Shown: positions 1-10,152 of the stretch, piece after piece
Layout of the letters: every line of letters begins with the position of its first letter
How positions within the stretch are numbered: position 1 is the stretch's first letter
NCBI RefSeq assembly: GCF_028687955.1
Contig: NZ_JAQTZC010000004.1
Coordinates: 1 to 53,727 of the forward strand
Length of the DNA: 53,727 bases
Direction of reading: 5' to 3'
Source: Acidocella sp.
Lineage (GTDB): Bacteria > Pseudomonadota > Alphaproteobacteria > Acetobacterales > Acetobacteraceae
Made by a program: the position numbers and the translations under genes
The notes under the pieces: model-generated
Told to the model about the DNA's origin: nothing
The model's input: the letters and a program-made list of their open reading frames with translations, nothing else
The model's database searches: none

Positions 1-50
1 TGGTATAAGCTCTTGATTTTGCGCGCGGCCGCCCCACCAGCCCCGCGCGC

Positions 51-80
51 ATACCAGTCAGCCTTAAGGCTGACTGGTAT
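51..80. repeat. Perfect 30-nt palindrome (ATACCAG family)
   Basis: Two 15-nt arms (ATACCAGTCAGCCTT and its exact reverse complement) meet with no spacer. The outer ATACCAG is shared with the larger stem-loop at 2865-2921. The window itself opens with TGGTAT followed by AAGCTCTTG, a 9-mer that recurs in the loop of that second element. This suggests that a third copy is cut by the window edge. It looks like a dispersed palindromic (REP-like) element; the family assignment is inference. Confidence 0.6.
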
Positions 81-104
81 AACATCGCCCAAGCCGCAGG
101 CATA

Positions 105-277
105 TTCAGCCGGATCATCGCGCGAAACATTGCACGGCAATATCAATTGGCATCGCCGGATGGCGAAACCGATTGACCCAGCCATGCCGGGTAGCGGCCC
201 TGGGTTGTCCTTGGCCGAGGCGAGAGAACGGCTACGCCAGTCTCGCCGGCTTCGCACCAATCGCACGGGAAAGCGGC
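105..277 (+). pseudogene. Decayed P4-type tyrosine recombinase (integrase) N-terminal fragment, multiple frameshifts
   Basis: No single frame makes a convincing protein, but consecutive pieces in three frames read like the N-terminal arm (DUF4102-like) of P4-family integrases, in the right order. These are YQLASPDG (141-164), WRNR then AALG (161-205, another frame), GLSLAEARERLRQ (202-240, third frame) and SLAGFAPIARES (239-274, back to the second frame). Intact relatives typically read YKLxDGxGL, WRFRYR, LGSYPxVSLAEARERA, then LLAxGIDPIAARE. The catalytic domain is absent. The match is by eye from family knowledge, so it is suggestive rather than proven. It would mark an old integration scar next to the palindrome at 51-80. 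Confidence 0.4.
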
Positions 278-388
278 AACTGGCGCTGCAAACGCTCTAC
301 TCAAAGCAGGATGGCATTGGGGCAAAAAAGCCGCTTGATCACAACGGATACTCTAGCCAGGCGCTCCGGCCCGGATAACGCCTGAAAT

Positions 389-433
389 AAAAAACCTCCG
401 GTCAGCGCAATGGGCGACGGCCGGAGGTTTTTT
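389..433. terminator. Bidirectional intrinsic terminator
   Basis: The stem AAAAAACCTCCGG / CCGGAGGTTTTTT is perfect over 13 bp with a 19-nt loop and has A/T tracts on both sides. It lies 17 nt beyond the stop of the minus-strand zinc-ribbon gene. It can also end any transcript arriving from the left edge. Confidence 0.85.
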
Positions 434-450
434 GTGGCCGGATAAACGGT

Positions 451-777
451 TTAGCGTTCGGCGTCGTCGGATTCTGGCTGCACGTCGATATCGGCGTCGA
501 GCACGTCGGCATCGTCGTCCAGATCGTCATCTTCCAGGATATCCTCATCGTCACCGTCATCGACGACCTCGACATCCACATCGTCCGGGTTAACCGCCGC
601 CGGTTTGATGACTTTCTTCACTTCCTCGGGCAGCGGCGCGGCGCGCTTGAGGCGCGGCTGCTCGGCAGGCTGCTCGGTCGCGCATTTCGGGCAGACCGCC
701 GGCTCTTTGCCGAGATCGAAAAACCGAGCCCCGCAGGACACGCAGGTGTGTTTTGATCCTAGTTCCGGTTTCGCCAT
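451..777 (-). CDS. FYDLN-type zinc-ribbon protein with acidic tail (TIGR02300 family)
   Basis: This is a 108-aa protein with an N-terminal zinc ribbon: two CxxC pairs (CVSC and CPKC) around FFDLGKEPAV, the FYDLN-like signature of this alphaproteobacterial family. The C-terminal half is almost entirely Asp/Glu. The start is set at 777 because AGAGG sits about 7 nt upstream; an in-frame start at 810 would add 11 residues. It is divergent from aroA, with a 98-nt gap. The family has no established function; a role in protein or nucleic-acid contact is only a guess from the ribbon plus polyacidic tail. Confidence 0.85.
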   Translation of the reverse strand: MAKPELGSKHTCVSCGARFFDLGKEPAVCPKCATEQPAEQPRLKRAAPLPEEVKKVIKPAAVNPDDVDVEVVDDGDDEDILEDDDLDDDADVLDADIDVQPESDDAER

Positions 778-875
778 GCCCAACCTCTGCTCTGAACGCG
801 ATTTCAACAAGGGCGGCGCGATGCCATGCCCAGCCAGCTATGTCAAACCGCTAAGCTTATGCTAAGCGGCGCGGC

Positions 876-2210
876 ATGGAGACTCAACCCGCACGGCCAT
901 TGGCTGCCAACCGTCCCAAAAACCCGCTCATCGGGGAAATCGCTGTTCCCGGCGACAAATCGATCAGCCACCGGGCCTTGATGTTCGGCGCCCTGGCGGT
1001 TGGCCAGACGCGCATAACAGGGCTGCTGGAGGGGGAGGATGTTTTGCGCACCGCCGCCGCGATGCGCGCCCTGGGCGCCGAGATTACCCGCGATGGCGCC
1101 GACTGGCTGGTATCGGGCCGGGGAATCGGCGGGCTGACGCCGCCGGAGGATGTGCTGGACATGGGCAATTCCGGCACCGCGGCGCGGCTGCTGACGGGAA
1201 TTCTGGCAACGCATGATTTTTCCTCGGTGATGACCGGCGATGCGAGCCTGCGCAAGAGGCCGATGGGACGGGTGATAGAGCCGCTCAAGGCTTCCGGGGC
1301 GGTGTTCATCGCCCGGGAGGGGAATAGGCTGCCGTTGACCATCCAGGGCGCGCGGGATGCCCTGCCGATTACCTATCGGTTGCCGGTGGCCTCGGCGCAA
1401 GTAAAATCGGCGATTTTGCTGGCGGGGCTGAATGCCCGGGGCATCACCGAGGTGGAGGAGCCGGAGCCGACGCGCGACCATTCGGAGAACATGCTCACGC
1501 ATTTTGGCGCGCAGGTGCAGGTGACGCAGGCCGGGCGGGGGCGTTTGATCCGACTGACCGGCCAGCCGGAGCTGCGCGCGGCCGATGTGGCGGTGCCGGG
1601 TGATCCCTCCTCGGCGGCGTTTCCGCTGGTGGCGGGGCTGTTGGTGCCGGGCTCGAAGCTGGTGATCAGCGGTGTCGGGCTGAATCCGCTGCGCACCGGG
1701 TTGTTTGATACTTTGCGTGAGATGGGCGCGGCGCTGGAGATCCGCAATTTCCGGATTCAGGGTGGCGAGAGCGTTGGCGATATTCATGTTGAGCATACCG
1801 CGCTGGTGGCGGTTGATGTGCCTGCTGCGCGGGCGCCGAGCATGATTGATGAATATCCGGTGCTGGCGGTGGCTTGCGCCTGCGCGCGCGGGGTGTCGCG
1901 GTTCCGGGGGTTGTCGGAGCTGCGGGTGAAGGAGAGCGACCGGCTGGCCTCAACCGCCGCCATGCTGCGGGCGGGGGCCGTGCGGGTCGAGATCGAGGGG
2001 GACGACCTGATCGTGCATGGCAGCGCGCAGCCCGCGGGCGGCGGGCTGGTGGAGACCCATATGGACCACCGGCTGGCGATGAGCGCGCTGGTGTTCGGCC
2101 AGGCCACCCGCGCGCCGATGCGCATTGACGATGCGCGTTTCATCGATACCTCGTTTCCGGGGTTTGTGACGCTGATGCGCCGGCTGGGCGCGGATATTCT
2201 GGCGCCATGA
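876..2210 (+). CDS. aroA: 3-phosphoshikimate 1-carboxyvinyltransferase (EPSP synthase), class II CP4-like
   Basis: This enzyme transfers enolpyruvate from PEP to shikimate-3-phosphate, the sixth shikimate-pathway step. At 444 aa it has GDKSISHR with the substrate Lys at residue 28, GDASLxKRPMGR, [15 protein letters not shown], [11 protein letters not shown], [15 protein letters not shown] and [10 protein letters not shown]. This is a very close match to the class II (Agrobacterium CP4) pattern, even in numbering. Residues 98-101 read NSGT, so position 100 is Gly where CP4 has Ala. Its stop overlaps the cmk start by 4 nt (ATGA). The leader contains two GCTAAGC copies 11 nt apart (850-856, 861-867), of unknown meaning. 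No strong ribosome binding site precedes the ATG. Confidence 0.97.
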   Translation: METQPARPLAANRPKNPLIGEIAVPGDKSISHRALMFGALAVGQTRITGLLEGEDVLRTAAAMRALGAEITRDGADWLVSGRGIGGLTPPEDVLDMGNSGTAARLLTGILATHDFSSVMTGDASLRKRPMGRVIEPLKASGAVFIAREGNRLPLTIQGARDALPITYRLPVASAQVKSAILLAGLNARGITEVEEPEPTRDHSENMLTHFGAQVQVTQAGRGRLIRLTGQPELRAADVAVPGDPSSAAFPLVAGLLVPGSKLVISGVGLNPLRTGLFDTLREMGAALEIRNFRIQGGESVGDIHVEHTALVAVDVPAARAPSMIDEYPVLAVACACARGVSRFRGLSELRVKESDRLASTAAMLRAGAVRVEIEGDDLIVHGSAQPAGGGLVETHMDHRLAMSALVFGQATRAPMRIDDARFIDTSFPGFVTLMRRLGADILAP

Positions 2211-2827
2211 TCATCGCCATCGACGGCCCAGCGGCGGCGGGCAAGGGCACGCTGGCGCGCCGGATCGCGGCGGCGCTGGGGTTGCCGTATCTCGACACCG
2301 GGCTGCTCTACCGCGCGGTGGGGCGGCTGGTGCTGGAGGCGGGGGGTGATCCGGCTGACCCGGTGGCGGCAACGGCGGCGGCGCGGGCGCTGCGGGCGGA
2401 GGATTTCGCCAGGGGCGATCTGCGCGATGCGGCGGCGAGCAAGGCGGCGAGCCAGGTGGCGTCAATCCCTGAGGTGCGGGCGGCGCTGCTGGCGTTTCAG
2501 CGGCGGTTCGGCAATGAAAACGGCGCGGTGCTGGATGGGCGCGATATCGGGACGATTATTTTCCCCGAGGCTGAGATAAAATTATTCGTGACGGCGAGCC
2601 TGGCGGCGCGGGCGGGACGGCGGCATGCCGAGCTGCGGGCCAAGGGCGATGAGGTGACGCTGGAGGCGGTGCGCGCCGATCTGGCGGCGCGTGATGAGGC
2701 GGATGCCAGGCGGGCGGCGGCGCCACTGGTGGCCGCGGCAGATGCGATTTTGTTTGATACCACCGAGATGGATGCGGATGCGGCGTTTAGCCGCGCGCTG
2801 GCGTTGATAAAAGCGCGCGCCGGGTAG
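2207..2827 (+). CDS. cmk: Cytidylate kinase
   Basis: Cmk phosphorylates CMP and dCMP with ATP. The protein is 206 aa, slightly shorter than the usual 210-230. The P-loop [10 protein letters not shown] is at residues 5-14, followed by [11 protein letters not shown], the NMP-binding segment, [23 protein letters not shown] and a C-terminal arginine-rich lid. It is translationally coupled to aroA. The usual alphaproteobacterial downstream partner, rpsA, is not here. Instead a palindromic element begins 37 nt after the stop and the next gene is convergent. Confidence 0.95.
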   Translation: MIIAIDGPAAAGKGTLARRIAAALGLPYLDTGLLYRAVGRLVLEAGGDPADPVAATAAARALRAEDFARGDLRDAAASKAASQVASIPEVRAALLAFQRRFGNENGAVLDGRDIGTIIFPEAEIKLFVTASLAARAGRRHAELRAKGDEVTLEAVRADLAARDEADARRAAAPLVAAADAILFDTTEMDADAAFSRALALIKARAG

Positions 2828-2864
2828 CGGGCGCTTCACGGGGAGCGTTTGTGAGGATTTTTAC

Positions 2865-2921
2865 ATAATACCAGCCCGCCACCAAACCCAGAGAGTCAAG
2901 CTCTTGGCGGGCTGGTATTAT
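2865..2921. repeat. 17-bp-stem palindromic element between convergent genes (ATACCAG family)
   Basis: The arms ATAATACCAGCCCGCCA (2865-2881) and its exact reverse complement (2905-2921) enclose a 23-nt loop. It shares the ATACCAG core with the palindrome at 51-80, and its loop carries AAGCTCTTG, also seen at 7-15. The right arm supplies the stop codon of the AsmA-like gene (TAA on the minus strand, 2918-2920). No T-tract follows on either strand, so it is not a classical intrinsic terminator. Lying between cmk and the convergent AsmA-like gene, it may still separate the two transcripts. Confidence 0.75.
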
Positions 2922-5713
2922 TGCGGCGGCGCGGGGATTGGCGGTGCAGGAAGCGGCGGCGCGGGGGGCACCCAGTCCAGAGCGGGTTTGAGCCGCGGAT
3001 ATTGTTTCGGCTTTGTCCAACTGCCGAGCAACATGGTGTTGATGGTAAGCGGCGGGGTGACGCGGGGGCTTAGGGCCAGGCGCAGGGCGAGGGTATTGCC
3101 AAAAACATCGATACTGCCGGTGGCGCTGGCGTTGCCCGCCGGGCTGGTGAGGCTGGCGTTGCTCAAAGTGCAGTTGCCATGGCTGAATGTGCCAGAGAAC
3201 GCCAGAGCGGTGAAGCTGGTGGCGCCGCTGGTCAGTGCGGTGTGCAGGGCTTTGGCGCGGTCTGGCGTGTGCAGGGCATGGGCCAGCCCGGCGAGGGTGA
3301 AGCCGTTAAGCTGGCCATTGCCGGCATCCAGGCTGAGGCTGCCGCCAAGCGTGGCGGCCCAGGTTTTGGGGGTGTAGCCGCTGGCGGTGAGGGCGGCTGA
3401 GGCGTTAAAATTTCCGGAGAGCTTGTAGGGGAAGGCCAGCGGCAGGTTGAGCTGCGTGGAGTCGATATGGCTGGCGGTGAACTGCGCTGTCAGCGCCGGG
3501 GGCTGGTTGCCGGCGGTGGTTGCCGTGAGGCTGCCAGCCAGCGTGCCGCCTGCGAGACTGGCCTGGGAGAGCGCCAGGGTGAGGCGGCTGCCGGGGGCGA
3601 AAGTGAGGCTGGCGGCGGTGGCGCCGAGGATGGGCTTGCCGCCGTAGAGCACGCGGTCCGCCGTGATGCTGATTTTGCCCTGGGCGGCGGCGAGCGCGGA
3701 CCAGGGCGGCGCGTAACCGGCTGGGATGGGTGGCAGGGCGAGGGTGCCGGCGGCGATCTGGCCGGAGATGATGCCCTTGTTGCTCATGAGCTGGCCGTCT
3801 GCCATGAGGCTGCCGAAGGAGAGGATGAAATTTGGCAGGCCGAAGCTGGTTGGAACGGCCATGAAATCAGCCCGCAGCGCGATGGAGCCGGCGCCGGGAT
3901 AGGTGAGCCCCTGCGAGAGACCGAAGATGTTGAGCGCGGCGATGGCGCTTGGGTGCTGCAAGGAGATGGCGCCCGAGGCGCTGGGCTGGATGAGGTTGAT
4001 GACCGGGGTGGCGGTGAGGGTGAAGGCGCCCAGGGTGGCGACGGCGCTGGCGGCGAGCGCATTGGCCGGGCCACGGGCGGCCAGGGTGAGGTTGAGGCGC
4101 GGTTGCACCAGGGCGGCGGGCAGGTGCGGCCAGGAAGCGGGCGCCAGCGCGGCCAGCGGGGCGGCGGAGGGCAGCGAGAGGAAGCCGCGCGCGGCGGTGA
4201 TGTTGCCCTGGGCATCCAGCGTGACGCTGCCGGCGGCGAGACCGCCCAGCATGTTGGCGGAGATGCGGCGGATGTTGAGCTGGTGGTTCAACGCGCCGTC
4301 CAGCAACAGATGCGTGAGAGGCAGCGGGCCGAGCGTGGCGTGCGCGGCGGTGATCTGGCCGTCGGCGGTGAAATGGCCGGGACGCTGGCCGCGCCAGGAT
4401 AGCAGGGGGGTGAGGTCCAGACGGTCAAAATTGAGGGCGCCGGTGGCGTGGTGGCCGGTGATGATGAGGCCGCCGGAGAGATGGCTGGGGCCCAGGCTGC
4501 CGGTGAGGTTGTTCAGGTAAAGCTGGCTGGTGGTGCCCGAAAGGCCGGTGGAGAGCGTAGCCGAGGTCCAGGCCGGGGGTGGGGCGAGGCCGTAGGCGGC
4601 GAGCAGGCTGGGCAGATCCGGGCTGTTGAGGCTGGCATGGCCGGTGATTGCTCCGGCGGTGGAGATTTGCAGGCTGGCGGCCAGGGTGGTGGCGCCGGGC
4701 AATGTGGCCTTCAGGGATTGCACGTTCAGGCCGTTGGGGGAGAGGTTGAGGCTGGTGGTGAGCGCGGGAAGGCTCTGGCCGTTGTAGGTGATGTTGCTGG
4801 CGGTGAGCGCGAGCGTTGCGGGCAGGCTGGGCCAGGCCGGGAGCAGCTGTTGCAGGAGCAGATGTTGCAGTGGCGTGAGGTCAAGATTGCGGGCGTCCAG
4901 CGTGGCGGTGAGGGCGGGCTGGGAGAAATCCAGCGCGGCGCTGCCGGTGAGGCTGGCTTTGGCGATGTTGAGATGCAGGGCATCGGCGGTGGCCGCGGTG
5001 GCGGTGACGGTGAGATTGGCGTTGCCGGAGGTGCCGGGGGCGGTGAGGCTGAGCTGGCCGGTTAAGGTGCTGTCGCCGCCGAGGGTGCCAGAGAGGTTGA
5101 GGCTGAGCGGGCCGTTGCCGGCGGTGAGCGAGAGCGGCGCGGCGCCGGTGAGGGCGGTGGCGCCCAGTGCGGCCGTGAGGTTGAGCTTGTTGCCTTGCAG
5201 ATTGCCGGTGCCCGAGATGGTGACGGCGCCGTTGGCGCCGGTGAAGAGATCGGCATCAACATTGGCGAAATGCACGCTGCCGAGGCTGATGGCGCCGTGG
5301 TGGATCTGTGCGTGCAGGGCGGCAAGCCAGCCGGGGAGCGCGATGGATTTGGGGCCGCCGGGCAATGGCCAGGGGAAGGCGATTGTGGGGCTCTCCAGGG
5401 TGAGGGTTTGCGCGCTGAGCTGGCCGTGCAGCAGGGCGGGCAGGGAGATGTCCAGTGTGAGGGCGCGGGCGGTGATGACCTCGTTGTCTGGCCCGGTGAT
5501 GGTGATCTGCCCGGCGTTGAGCTCAGGCGAGGGCAGCAGGCTGAGGGTGAGTTTGCCCGCGATGTGGACTTGCCGGCCGGTGAGGCTGGAGGCCAGTTGT
5601 TCGATGCGGGCGCGGTGCGCGCTGGAGGCGACGAAGCCGGGCAGCGCCAGCACGGCGGCGGCGGCAGCGGCGAGGAGGCCGAGGGGGATGAGCCAGAGGA
5701 GTTTTTTGTTCAC
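2918..5713 (-). CDS. AsmA-family inner-membrane/periplasmic protein
   Basis: This 931-aa protein has one N-terminal membrane anchor (about residues 4-30, [20 protein letters not shown]). The AsmA N-terminal signature follows ([30 protein letters not shown]), then a long low-complexity beta-rich Ala/Leu/Gly/Thr region, and a C-terminal AsmA-like domain (about 770-905, [13 protein letters not shown] to [13 protein letters not shown]). It ends in a proline tail ([14 protein letters not shown]). AsmA-like proteins are large periplasmic proteins linked to lipid transport and outer-membrane homeostasis. The GTG start overlaps the stop of the hydantoinase gene (GTGA), implying coupled translation. 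The last codons lie in the palindromic repeat, so the proline tail end may be a late acquisition. Confidence 0.85.
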   Translation of the reverse strand: MNKKLLWLIPLGLLAAAAAAVLALPGFVASSAHRARIEQLASSLTGRQVHIAGKLTLSLLPSPELNAGQITITGPDNEVITARALTLDISLPALLHGQLSAQTLTLESPTIAFPWPLPGGPKSIALPGWLAALHAQIHHGAISLGSVHFANVDADLFTGANGAVTISGTGNLQGNKLNLTAALGATALTGAAPLSLTAGNGPLSLNLSGTLGGDSTLTGQLSLTAPGTSGNANLTVTATAATADALHLNIAKASLTGSAALDFSQPALTATLDARNLDLTPLQHLLLQQLLPAWPSLPATLALTASNITYNGQSLPALTTSLNLSPNGLNVQSLKATLPGATTLAASLQISTAGAITGHASLNSPDLPSLLAAYGLAPPPAWTSATLSTGLSGTTSQLYLNNLTGSLGPSHLSGGLIITGHHATGALNFDRLDLTPLLSWRGQRPGHFTADGQITAAHATLGPLPLTHLLLDGALNHQLNIRRISANMLGGLAAGSVTLDAQGNITAARGFLSLPSAAPLAALAPASWPHLPAALVQPRLNLTLAARGPANALAASAVATLGAFTLTATPVINLIQPSASGAISLQHPSAIAALNIFGLSQGLTYPGAGSIALRADFMAVPTSFGLPNFILSFGSLMADGQLMSNKGIISGQIAAGTLALPPIPAGYAPPWSALAAAQGKISITADRVLYGGKPILGATAASLTFAPGSRLTLALSQASLAGGTLAGSLTATTAGNQPPALTAQFTASHIDSTQLNLPLAFPYKLSGNFNASAALTASGYTPKTWAATLGGSLSLDAGNGQLNGFTLAGLAHALHTPDRAKALHTALTSGATSFTALAFSGTFSHGNCTLSNASLTSPAGNASATGSIDVFGNTLALRLALSPRVTPPLTINTMLLGSWTKPKQYPRLKPALDWVPPAPPLPAPPIPAPPQ

Positions 5714-8700
5714 GGCAGATTATAGCCGCCGCCGCCGGGAGTTTTGATGACAAAGGCGTCACCCGCGTTGAGCTGCGCCTGGGCGCAGCCTGGCAGGTAG
5801 TCGCGCGTGCCATTGGCGCGATCGATATATTGCTCGCCGCGCGCGCCGGGGGCGGCGCCGTGCAGGCCAAAGGGGGCGATGGTGCGCCGGGAGGCGACGA
5901 TGGTGGCGGTCATGGGTTCCAGGAAGCGGATTTTGCGTACGGCGCCGTTGCCGCCCGTGAAGGTGCCGGCACCACCTGAGCCCTGGCGGATGGAAAACTC
6001 TTCAACGCGGACAGGATAGCGCAGCTCCAGGATTTCAGGGTCAGTGATGCGGGTGTTGGTCATATGCGTATGGACGGCAGAGGTGCCATGAAATGAGGGA
6101 CCAGCGCCAGAGCCGCCACAGATTGTTTCGTAATACTGTAGTTTGGCGCCGCCGAACAGGAAGTTGTTCATGGTGCCCTGGGCGCTGGCGCAGGCGTCCA
6201 TCGCGCCGAGCAAGGCGGCGGTGAGGGCCTGGGAGACCTCGGTGTTGCCGGCCACCACGGCGCGGCCGGGCGGCGGGGAGAGAAAGCTGTTCTCGGGGAT
6301 GATGATGGTGAGTGGCTTGAGGCAGCCCTCGTTGAGGGGGATGTCAGCTCCGGTGAGGCAGCGGAAGGCATAGAGCACGCAGGCGGTGGTAACGGCGGGC
6401 GGGGCGTTGAAATTACCGGGATCGGCCGGGCCGGTGCCGGTGAAATCAATCGTGGCGCTGGAGGTTGTGCGCTCGATGGTGATTTTGAGCTTGAGGGGGG
6501 CGCCGCTGTCCATCGTGTAGGTGAAATCAGCGTCGTGGAGTTTGGCGATGACCTGGCGGATCGCGGCTTCGGCGTTGTGCATGACGTGGCCCATGTAGGC
6601 GTGCACCACGTCCCAGCCGTAGCGGGCGATGATGGTTGTTAGCGCATTGGCGGCGGTGGCGTTGGCGGCGATCTGGGCTTTGATGTCGGCGATGTTCTGG
6701 TCCGGGTTGCGGGCGGGGTGGCGCGCGGCGGCGAGTAGGGCGCGGAACGCGTTTTCCTGAAAGACGCCGCCTGAGATGAGGTGAAAATTGTCGATCACAA
6801 CCCCTTCTTCTTCAAGCGTTTTGGAAAATGGCGGGGTGGAGCCGGGGGTGAGGCCGCCGATGTCGGCATGGTGGGCGCGGCAGGCGGTGAAGAAGCGGAT
6901 TTTTGTCCCCGCTTCGTCGAAGACGGGGGTGATGAGGGTGATGTCCGGCAGGTGGGTGCCGCCGGCGTAGGGGTTGTTGAGGGCGATGGCGTCGCCGGGT
7001 TTGAGGGTGGCGGTGCGCCGGGCGATGACATGGCGGACGGAAGCGCCCATGGCGCCGAGGTGGACGGGGACATGCGGGGCGTTGGCGACAAGCCCGCCGG
7101 TTGAATCGAATATGGCGCAGGAGAAATCAAGTCGTTCCTTGATGTTCACGCTCTGGGCGGTGTTGCGCAGCACGGTGCCGGCCTGTTCGGCGATGGCCAT
7201 GAAGAGGTTGTTGAAAAGCTCGAGCAGCACCGGGTCCGGCCGGGAGGGGTCGGCGATAAGGGTGGCTGCGCGCGGGGTGGTGCGGCGCAGGATGCAATGG
7301 TTTTGCGCGGTGATGGTGGCGCTCCAGCCGGGTTCGATGATGGTGGTGGCGTTCTGTTCGCGCAGTATGGCCGGGCCGGGGATTATGGTGCCGGCGCCCA
7401 GGGCGCCGCGGTCATAAACTGGGGTGGCGAGGGGATTTCCGCCGGTGAAGATATTGACGCTCTCCAGCGGGGCGGGGTGGGGTTTGGCGGAAATTTCCGG
7501 CTCGGGAACATGCGCGCCGGGGGCTGTGGCTTCAACCACCACGGCCTCCGCGACGAGGGGTTTTTCCGGCGTGGTGAAGCCGAAGAGGCGCTGGTGGGCG
7601 GCGGCGAATTGCCCGGCCATTTGCGCGTGGGTGGTGAGCGGGACGGGCAGGGCTGTGTCAGTGCCCGCATAACGCAGCAAAACGGTGGTGGCCGTGGTGA
7701 TTTGCGCGCCGGGGTTCTGGCCGCGCAGGGCGGTGGCGGCGTTTTCCGCCAGGGTGGCCGCGGTGGCGGTGAGGAGGGCGATGCATTCGGGCGTGAAGGG
7801 GTGTTCAACCGCCTGGTCGCGGACCAGGCTGAAATCAGCCAGGCCGATGCCATAGGCGGAGAGCACACCGGCGAGAGGGTGGATGAAGATGGTGTCGATG
7901 CCTAGCTCGTCAGCCACAAGGCAGGCGTGCTGGCCGCCCGCGCCGCCGAAGCAGGCGAGGGTGAAATCCGCCGGGTTGATGCCGCGTTGCACGGTGATCT
8001 GGCGGATGGCGTGGGCCATGTTGGCGACGGCGATGCGGATGAAGCCCTCGGCCAGGGATTGCGGGGTGGTCGGGGCGCCGGTGGCGGTGGCGACCTGTTG
8101 CGCCAGGGCGGTGAATTTTGCATGCACGATGGCGGTGTCGAGCGGTTCATCGCCATTGGGGCCGAAGATGGCTGGGAAATGATGGGGGAGGATTTTGCCG
8201 AGCAGGATGTTCGCGTCGGTGATGGTGAGCGGGCCGCCCTTGCGGTAGGCGGCGGGGCCGGGGTTGGCGCCGGCACTTTCGGGGCCAACGCGCAGGCGCG
8301 CGCCGTCAAAACTGAGGATGGAGCCGCCGCCGGCGGCCACGGTGTTGATGGCGAGCATGGGGGCGCGCAGGCGCACGCCGGCGATCTCGGTCTCGAAGGC
8401 ATGGGCGAAACCGTTGTCGTAGAGGGCGGCGTCGGTGCTGGTGCCGCCCATGTCAAACCCGATGACGCGGTGGAACCCGGCCTGGGCGGCGGTGCGTGCC
8501 GCGCCGGTGATGCCGCCCGCGGGGCCGGAGAGGATGGCATCCTTGCCGGAGAAGTTTTCCGCGCTGGCGAGGCCGCCGTGCGATTGCATGAAATACAAAG
8601 GCGCGTGGTTTAAGCCCTGGGAAACCTGGGCGATGTAATGTTTCAGGATCGGAGAGAGGTAGGCGTCGGCCATGGTGGTGTCCCCGCGCGGGACGAGGCG

Positions 8701-9297
8701 GAGCAGGGGGCTGGCGATATGCGAGAGGGAGATGCTGGTGAAACCGGCCTGGGCGGCGAGTTCGCCGAGGCGCTGTTCCTGCTCCGGGTATTTCCAGGCG
8801 TGGATGAGAACGATGGCGACGGAGACGATGCCGCGCGCGCGGGCGGCGCGCAGGGTTTGCAGGGCGGCGGCCTCGTCCAGCGGTTCGATGATGGCGCCGT
8901 CAGCGCCGGTGCGGGCGGAGACCTCGGCCACCATTGTGTAGAGCATGCTGGGGCGCTTGATTTCGAGGTCGAACAGGCGGGGGCGGGACTGGTTGCCGAT
9001 GCGCAGCAGATCCGCGAAGCCGCGGTTGACCAGCAGCAGGGCGGGCGCGCCCTTGCGCTCCAGCAGCGCGTTGGTGGCGACAGTGGTGCCCATTTTGACC
9101 TGAACGATAGCCCCGGGTGGAATCGGCGCTCCAGGGGGCAGGCCGAGGCAGGCGGCGATGCCGGCCAGGGCGGCGTCCTGGTAGTGTTCAGGGTTCTCGG
9201 AGAGGAGTTTCCGGGTGGTGATCTGGCCCGAGGGGGCGCGGGCCACGATATCAGTGAAGGTGCCGCCGCGATCGATCCAGAATTGCCAGCCTGTCAT
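5710..9297 (-). CDS. Hydantoinase A/B fusion, 5-oxoprolinase-like
   Basis: This 1195-aa, ATP-dependent amide-ring hydrolase of the HyuA-HyuB / 5-oxoprolinase type would open 5-oxoproline to glutamate or act on a hydantoin; the substrate cannot be told from the sequence. It has an N-terminal Hydant_A_N domain ([13 protein letters not shown], residues 6-18), a hydantoinase A core with the phosphate-binding [15 protein letters not shown], and then hydantoinase B from about residue 680 ([38 protein letters not shown]). It ends with the typical TPGGGGY motif. The length matches full 5-oxoprolinase. It is divergent from the DjlA-like gene and coupled to the AsmA-like gene, an unusual pairing with no obvious functional link. 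Confidence 0.9.
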   Translation of the reverse strand: MTGWQFWIDRGGTFTDIVARAPSGQITTRKLLSENPEHYQDAALAGIAACLGLPPGAPIPPGAIVQVKMGTTVATNALLERKGAPALLLVNRGFADLLRIGNQSRPRLFDLEIKRPSMLYTMVAEVSARTGADGAIIEPLDEAAALQTLRAARARGIVSVAIVLIHAWKYPEQEQRLGELAAQAGFTSISLSHIASPLLRLVPRGDTTMADAYLSPILKHYIAQVSQGLNHAPLYFMQSHGGLASAENFSGKDAILSGPAGGITGAARTAAQAGFHRVIGFDMGGTSTDAALYDNGFAHAFETEIAGVRLRAPMLAINTVAAGGGSILSFDGARLRVGPESAGANPGPAAYRKGGPLTITDANILLGKILPHHFPAIFGPNGDEPLDTAIVHAKFTALAQQVATATGAPTTPQSLAEGFIRIAVANMAHAIRQITVQRGINPADFTLACFGGAGGQHACLVADELGIDTIFIHPLAGVLSAYGIGLADFSLVRDQAVEHPFTPECIALLTATAATLAENAATALRGQNPGAQITTATTVLLRYAGTDTALPVPLTTHAQMAGQFAAAHQRLFGFTTPEKPLVAEAVVVEATAPGAHVPEPEISAKPHPAPLESVNIFTGGNPLATPVYDRGALGAGTIIPGPAILREQNATTIIEPGWSATITAQNHCILRRTTPRAATLIADPSRPDPVLLELFNNLFMAIAEQAGTVLRNTAQSVNIKERLDFSCAIFDSTGGLVANAPHVPVHLGAMGASVRHVIARRTATLKPGDAIALNNPYAGGTHLPDITLITPVFDEAGTKIRFFTACRAHHADIGGLTPGSTPPFSKTLEEEGVVIDNFHLISGGVFQENAFRALLAAARHPARNPDQNIADIKAQIAANATAANALTTIIARYGWDVVHAYMGHVMHNAEAAIRQVIAKLHDADFTYTMDSGAPLKLKITIERTTSSATIDFTGTGPADPGNFNAPPAVTTACVLYAFRCLTGADIPLNEGCLKPLTIIIPENSFLSPPPGRAVVAGNTEVSQALTAALLGAMDACASAQGTMNNFLFGGAKLQYYETICGGSGAGPSFHGTSAVHTHMTNTRITDPEILELRYPVRVEEFSIRQGSGGAGTFTGGNGAVRKIRFLEPMTATIVASRRTIAPFGLHGAAPGARGEQYIDRANGTRDYLPGCAQAQLNAGDAFVIKTPGGGGYNLP

Positions 9298-9378
9298 ATA
9301 TTCCGCCGTGAGAGATGGTGTGGTTGATGTATGATTGCCGGGTTGGGTTCAAGGGCCAGGCTATGTTAGGTTGGGCAT

Positions 9379-10152
9379 ATGGCGATTTGGGGCAAGATTA
9401 TCGGAGGTATGGCGGGCTTTGCCATGGGCGGGCCGGTGGGCGCGCTGTTTGGCGCGGCGATGGGCCATGCCGCCGATGAGGGGAGTTTGAACGGATTCAA
9501 TTTCGCGGGCCGGCCGTTGCCTTTTGAGCGCGCGCGGGCGGCTGCCATGCTGGGGCGGCGTGACCAGATTTTTGCGGTTGGCGTGACGGTGCTGGCGGCC
9601 AAGCTGGCGAAATGCGACGGCCCGGTGGGGCGTGTGGAGATAGATGCGTTCCGGCGCAGTTTTGCCATCCCCGAGGGCAGCGTGGCCGAGGTGGGGCGGC
9701 TGTTTGACAGCGCGCGCGAGTCGGCGGCCGGGTTTGAGAGTTATGCCGTGCAGCTCGGCCAGGCGTTTTCGGACAGCCCGGGTATATTGGAGCAGGTGCT
9801 GGGCGGGTTGTACCAGATCGCGCGGGCGGATGGCCCGGTGAATGCGGCGGAGGCGGATTTTCTCGCCCGCGTGGCGCAGGGCTTCGGGCTGGATTTGGAC
9901 GCGGCGCAGCGTGCCGCGCGCGGCGGCGCGATGGCCCCGCCGCCAGTTGAGGATTCCTATGCCGTGCTGGGATTGAAACCGCAGGCCACGAAAGAGGAGA
10001 TCCGCGCGCGGTGGAAGACTTTGATGCGCGAGAACCATCCGGATACGCTGGCGGCCAAGGCGATGCCCGCCGAAGCGATGAAGAAGGCCTCTGACCGGGT
10101 GGCGCGGATCAACGCGGCGTATGACGCTATCAAGCGCGAGCGGAAGCTTTGA
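9379..10152 (+). CDS. DjlA-like co-chaperone: TerB domain plus C-terminal J domain
   Basis: This 257-aa protein begins with a glycine-rich hydrophobic segment (GKIIGGMAGFAMGGPVGALFGAAMG) as in DjlA proteins. A TerB-like helical domain (about 45-180) follows, then a J domain (about 191-257) with the HPD motif in RENHPDT. J domains stimulate DnaK ATPase; DjlA-type members sit at the inner membrane. The start is the ATG preceded by a weak purine stretch (GTTAGGTTGGGCAT). Its stop overlaps the TTG start of the amidase. The order djlA-like, amidase, rnpB, mraZ is, as I recall it, a common alphaproteobacterial arrangement. Confidence 0.9.
   Translation: MAIWGKIIGGMAGFAMGGPVGALFGAAMGHAADEGSLNGFNFAGRPLPFERARAAAMLGRRDQIFAVGVTVLAAKLAKCDGPVGRVEIDAFRRSFAIPEGSVAEVGRLFDSARESAAGFESYAVQLGQAFSDSPGILEQVLGGLYQIARADGPVNAAEADFLARVAQGFGLDLDAAQRAARGGAMAPPPVEDSYAVLGLKPQATKEEIRARWKTLMRENHPDTLAAKAMPAEAMKKASDRVARINAAYDAIKRERKL

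Noticed and set aside
13-378. 121-codon open frame at the left end as a gene
   Set aside because: Its start lies in the palindromic region and its sequence changes character along its length. Only residues around 62-76 resemble a known family (integrase arm), and the similarity continues in other frames, so a decayed fragment is the better reading.
2865-2921. Stem-loop as a classical rho-independent terminator for cmk
   Set aside because: The stem is long and perfect but neither side has a T-tract, and the sequence recurs near the left edge of the window, pointing to a repeat element.
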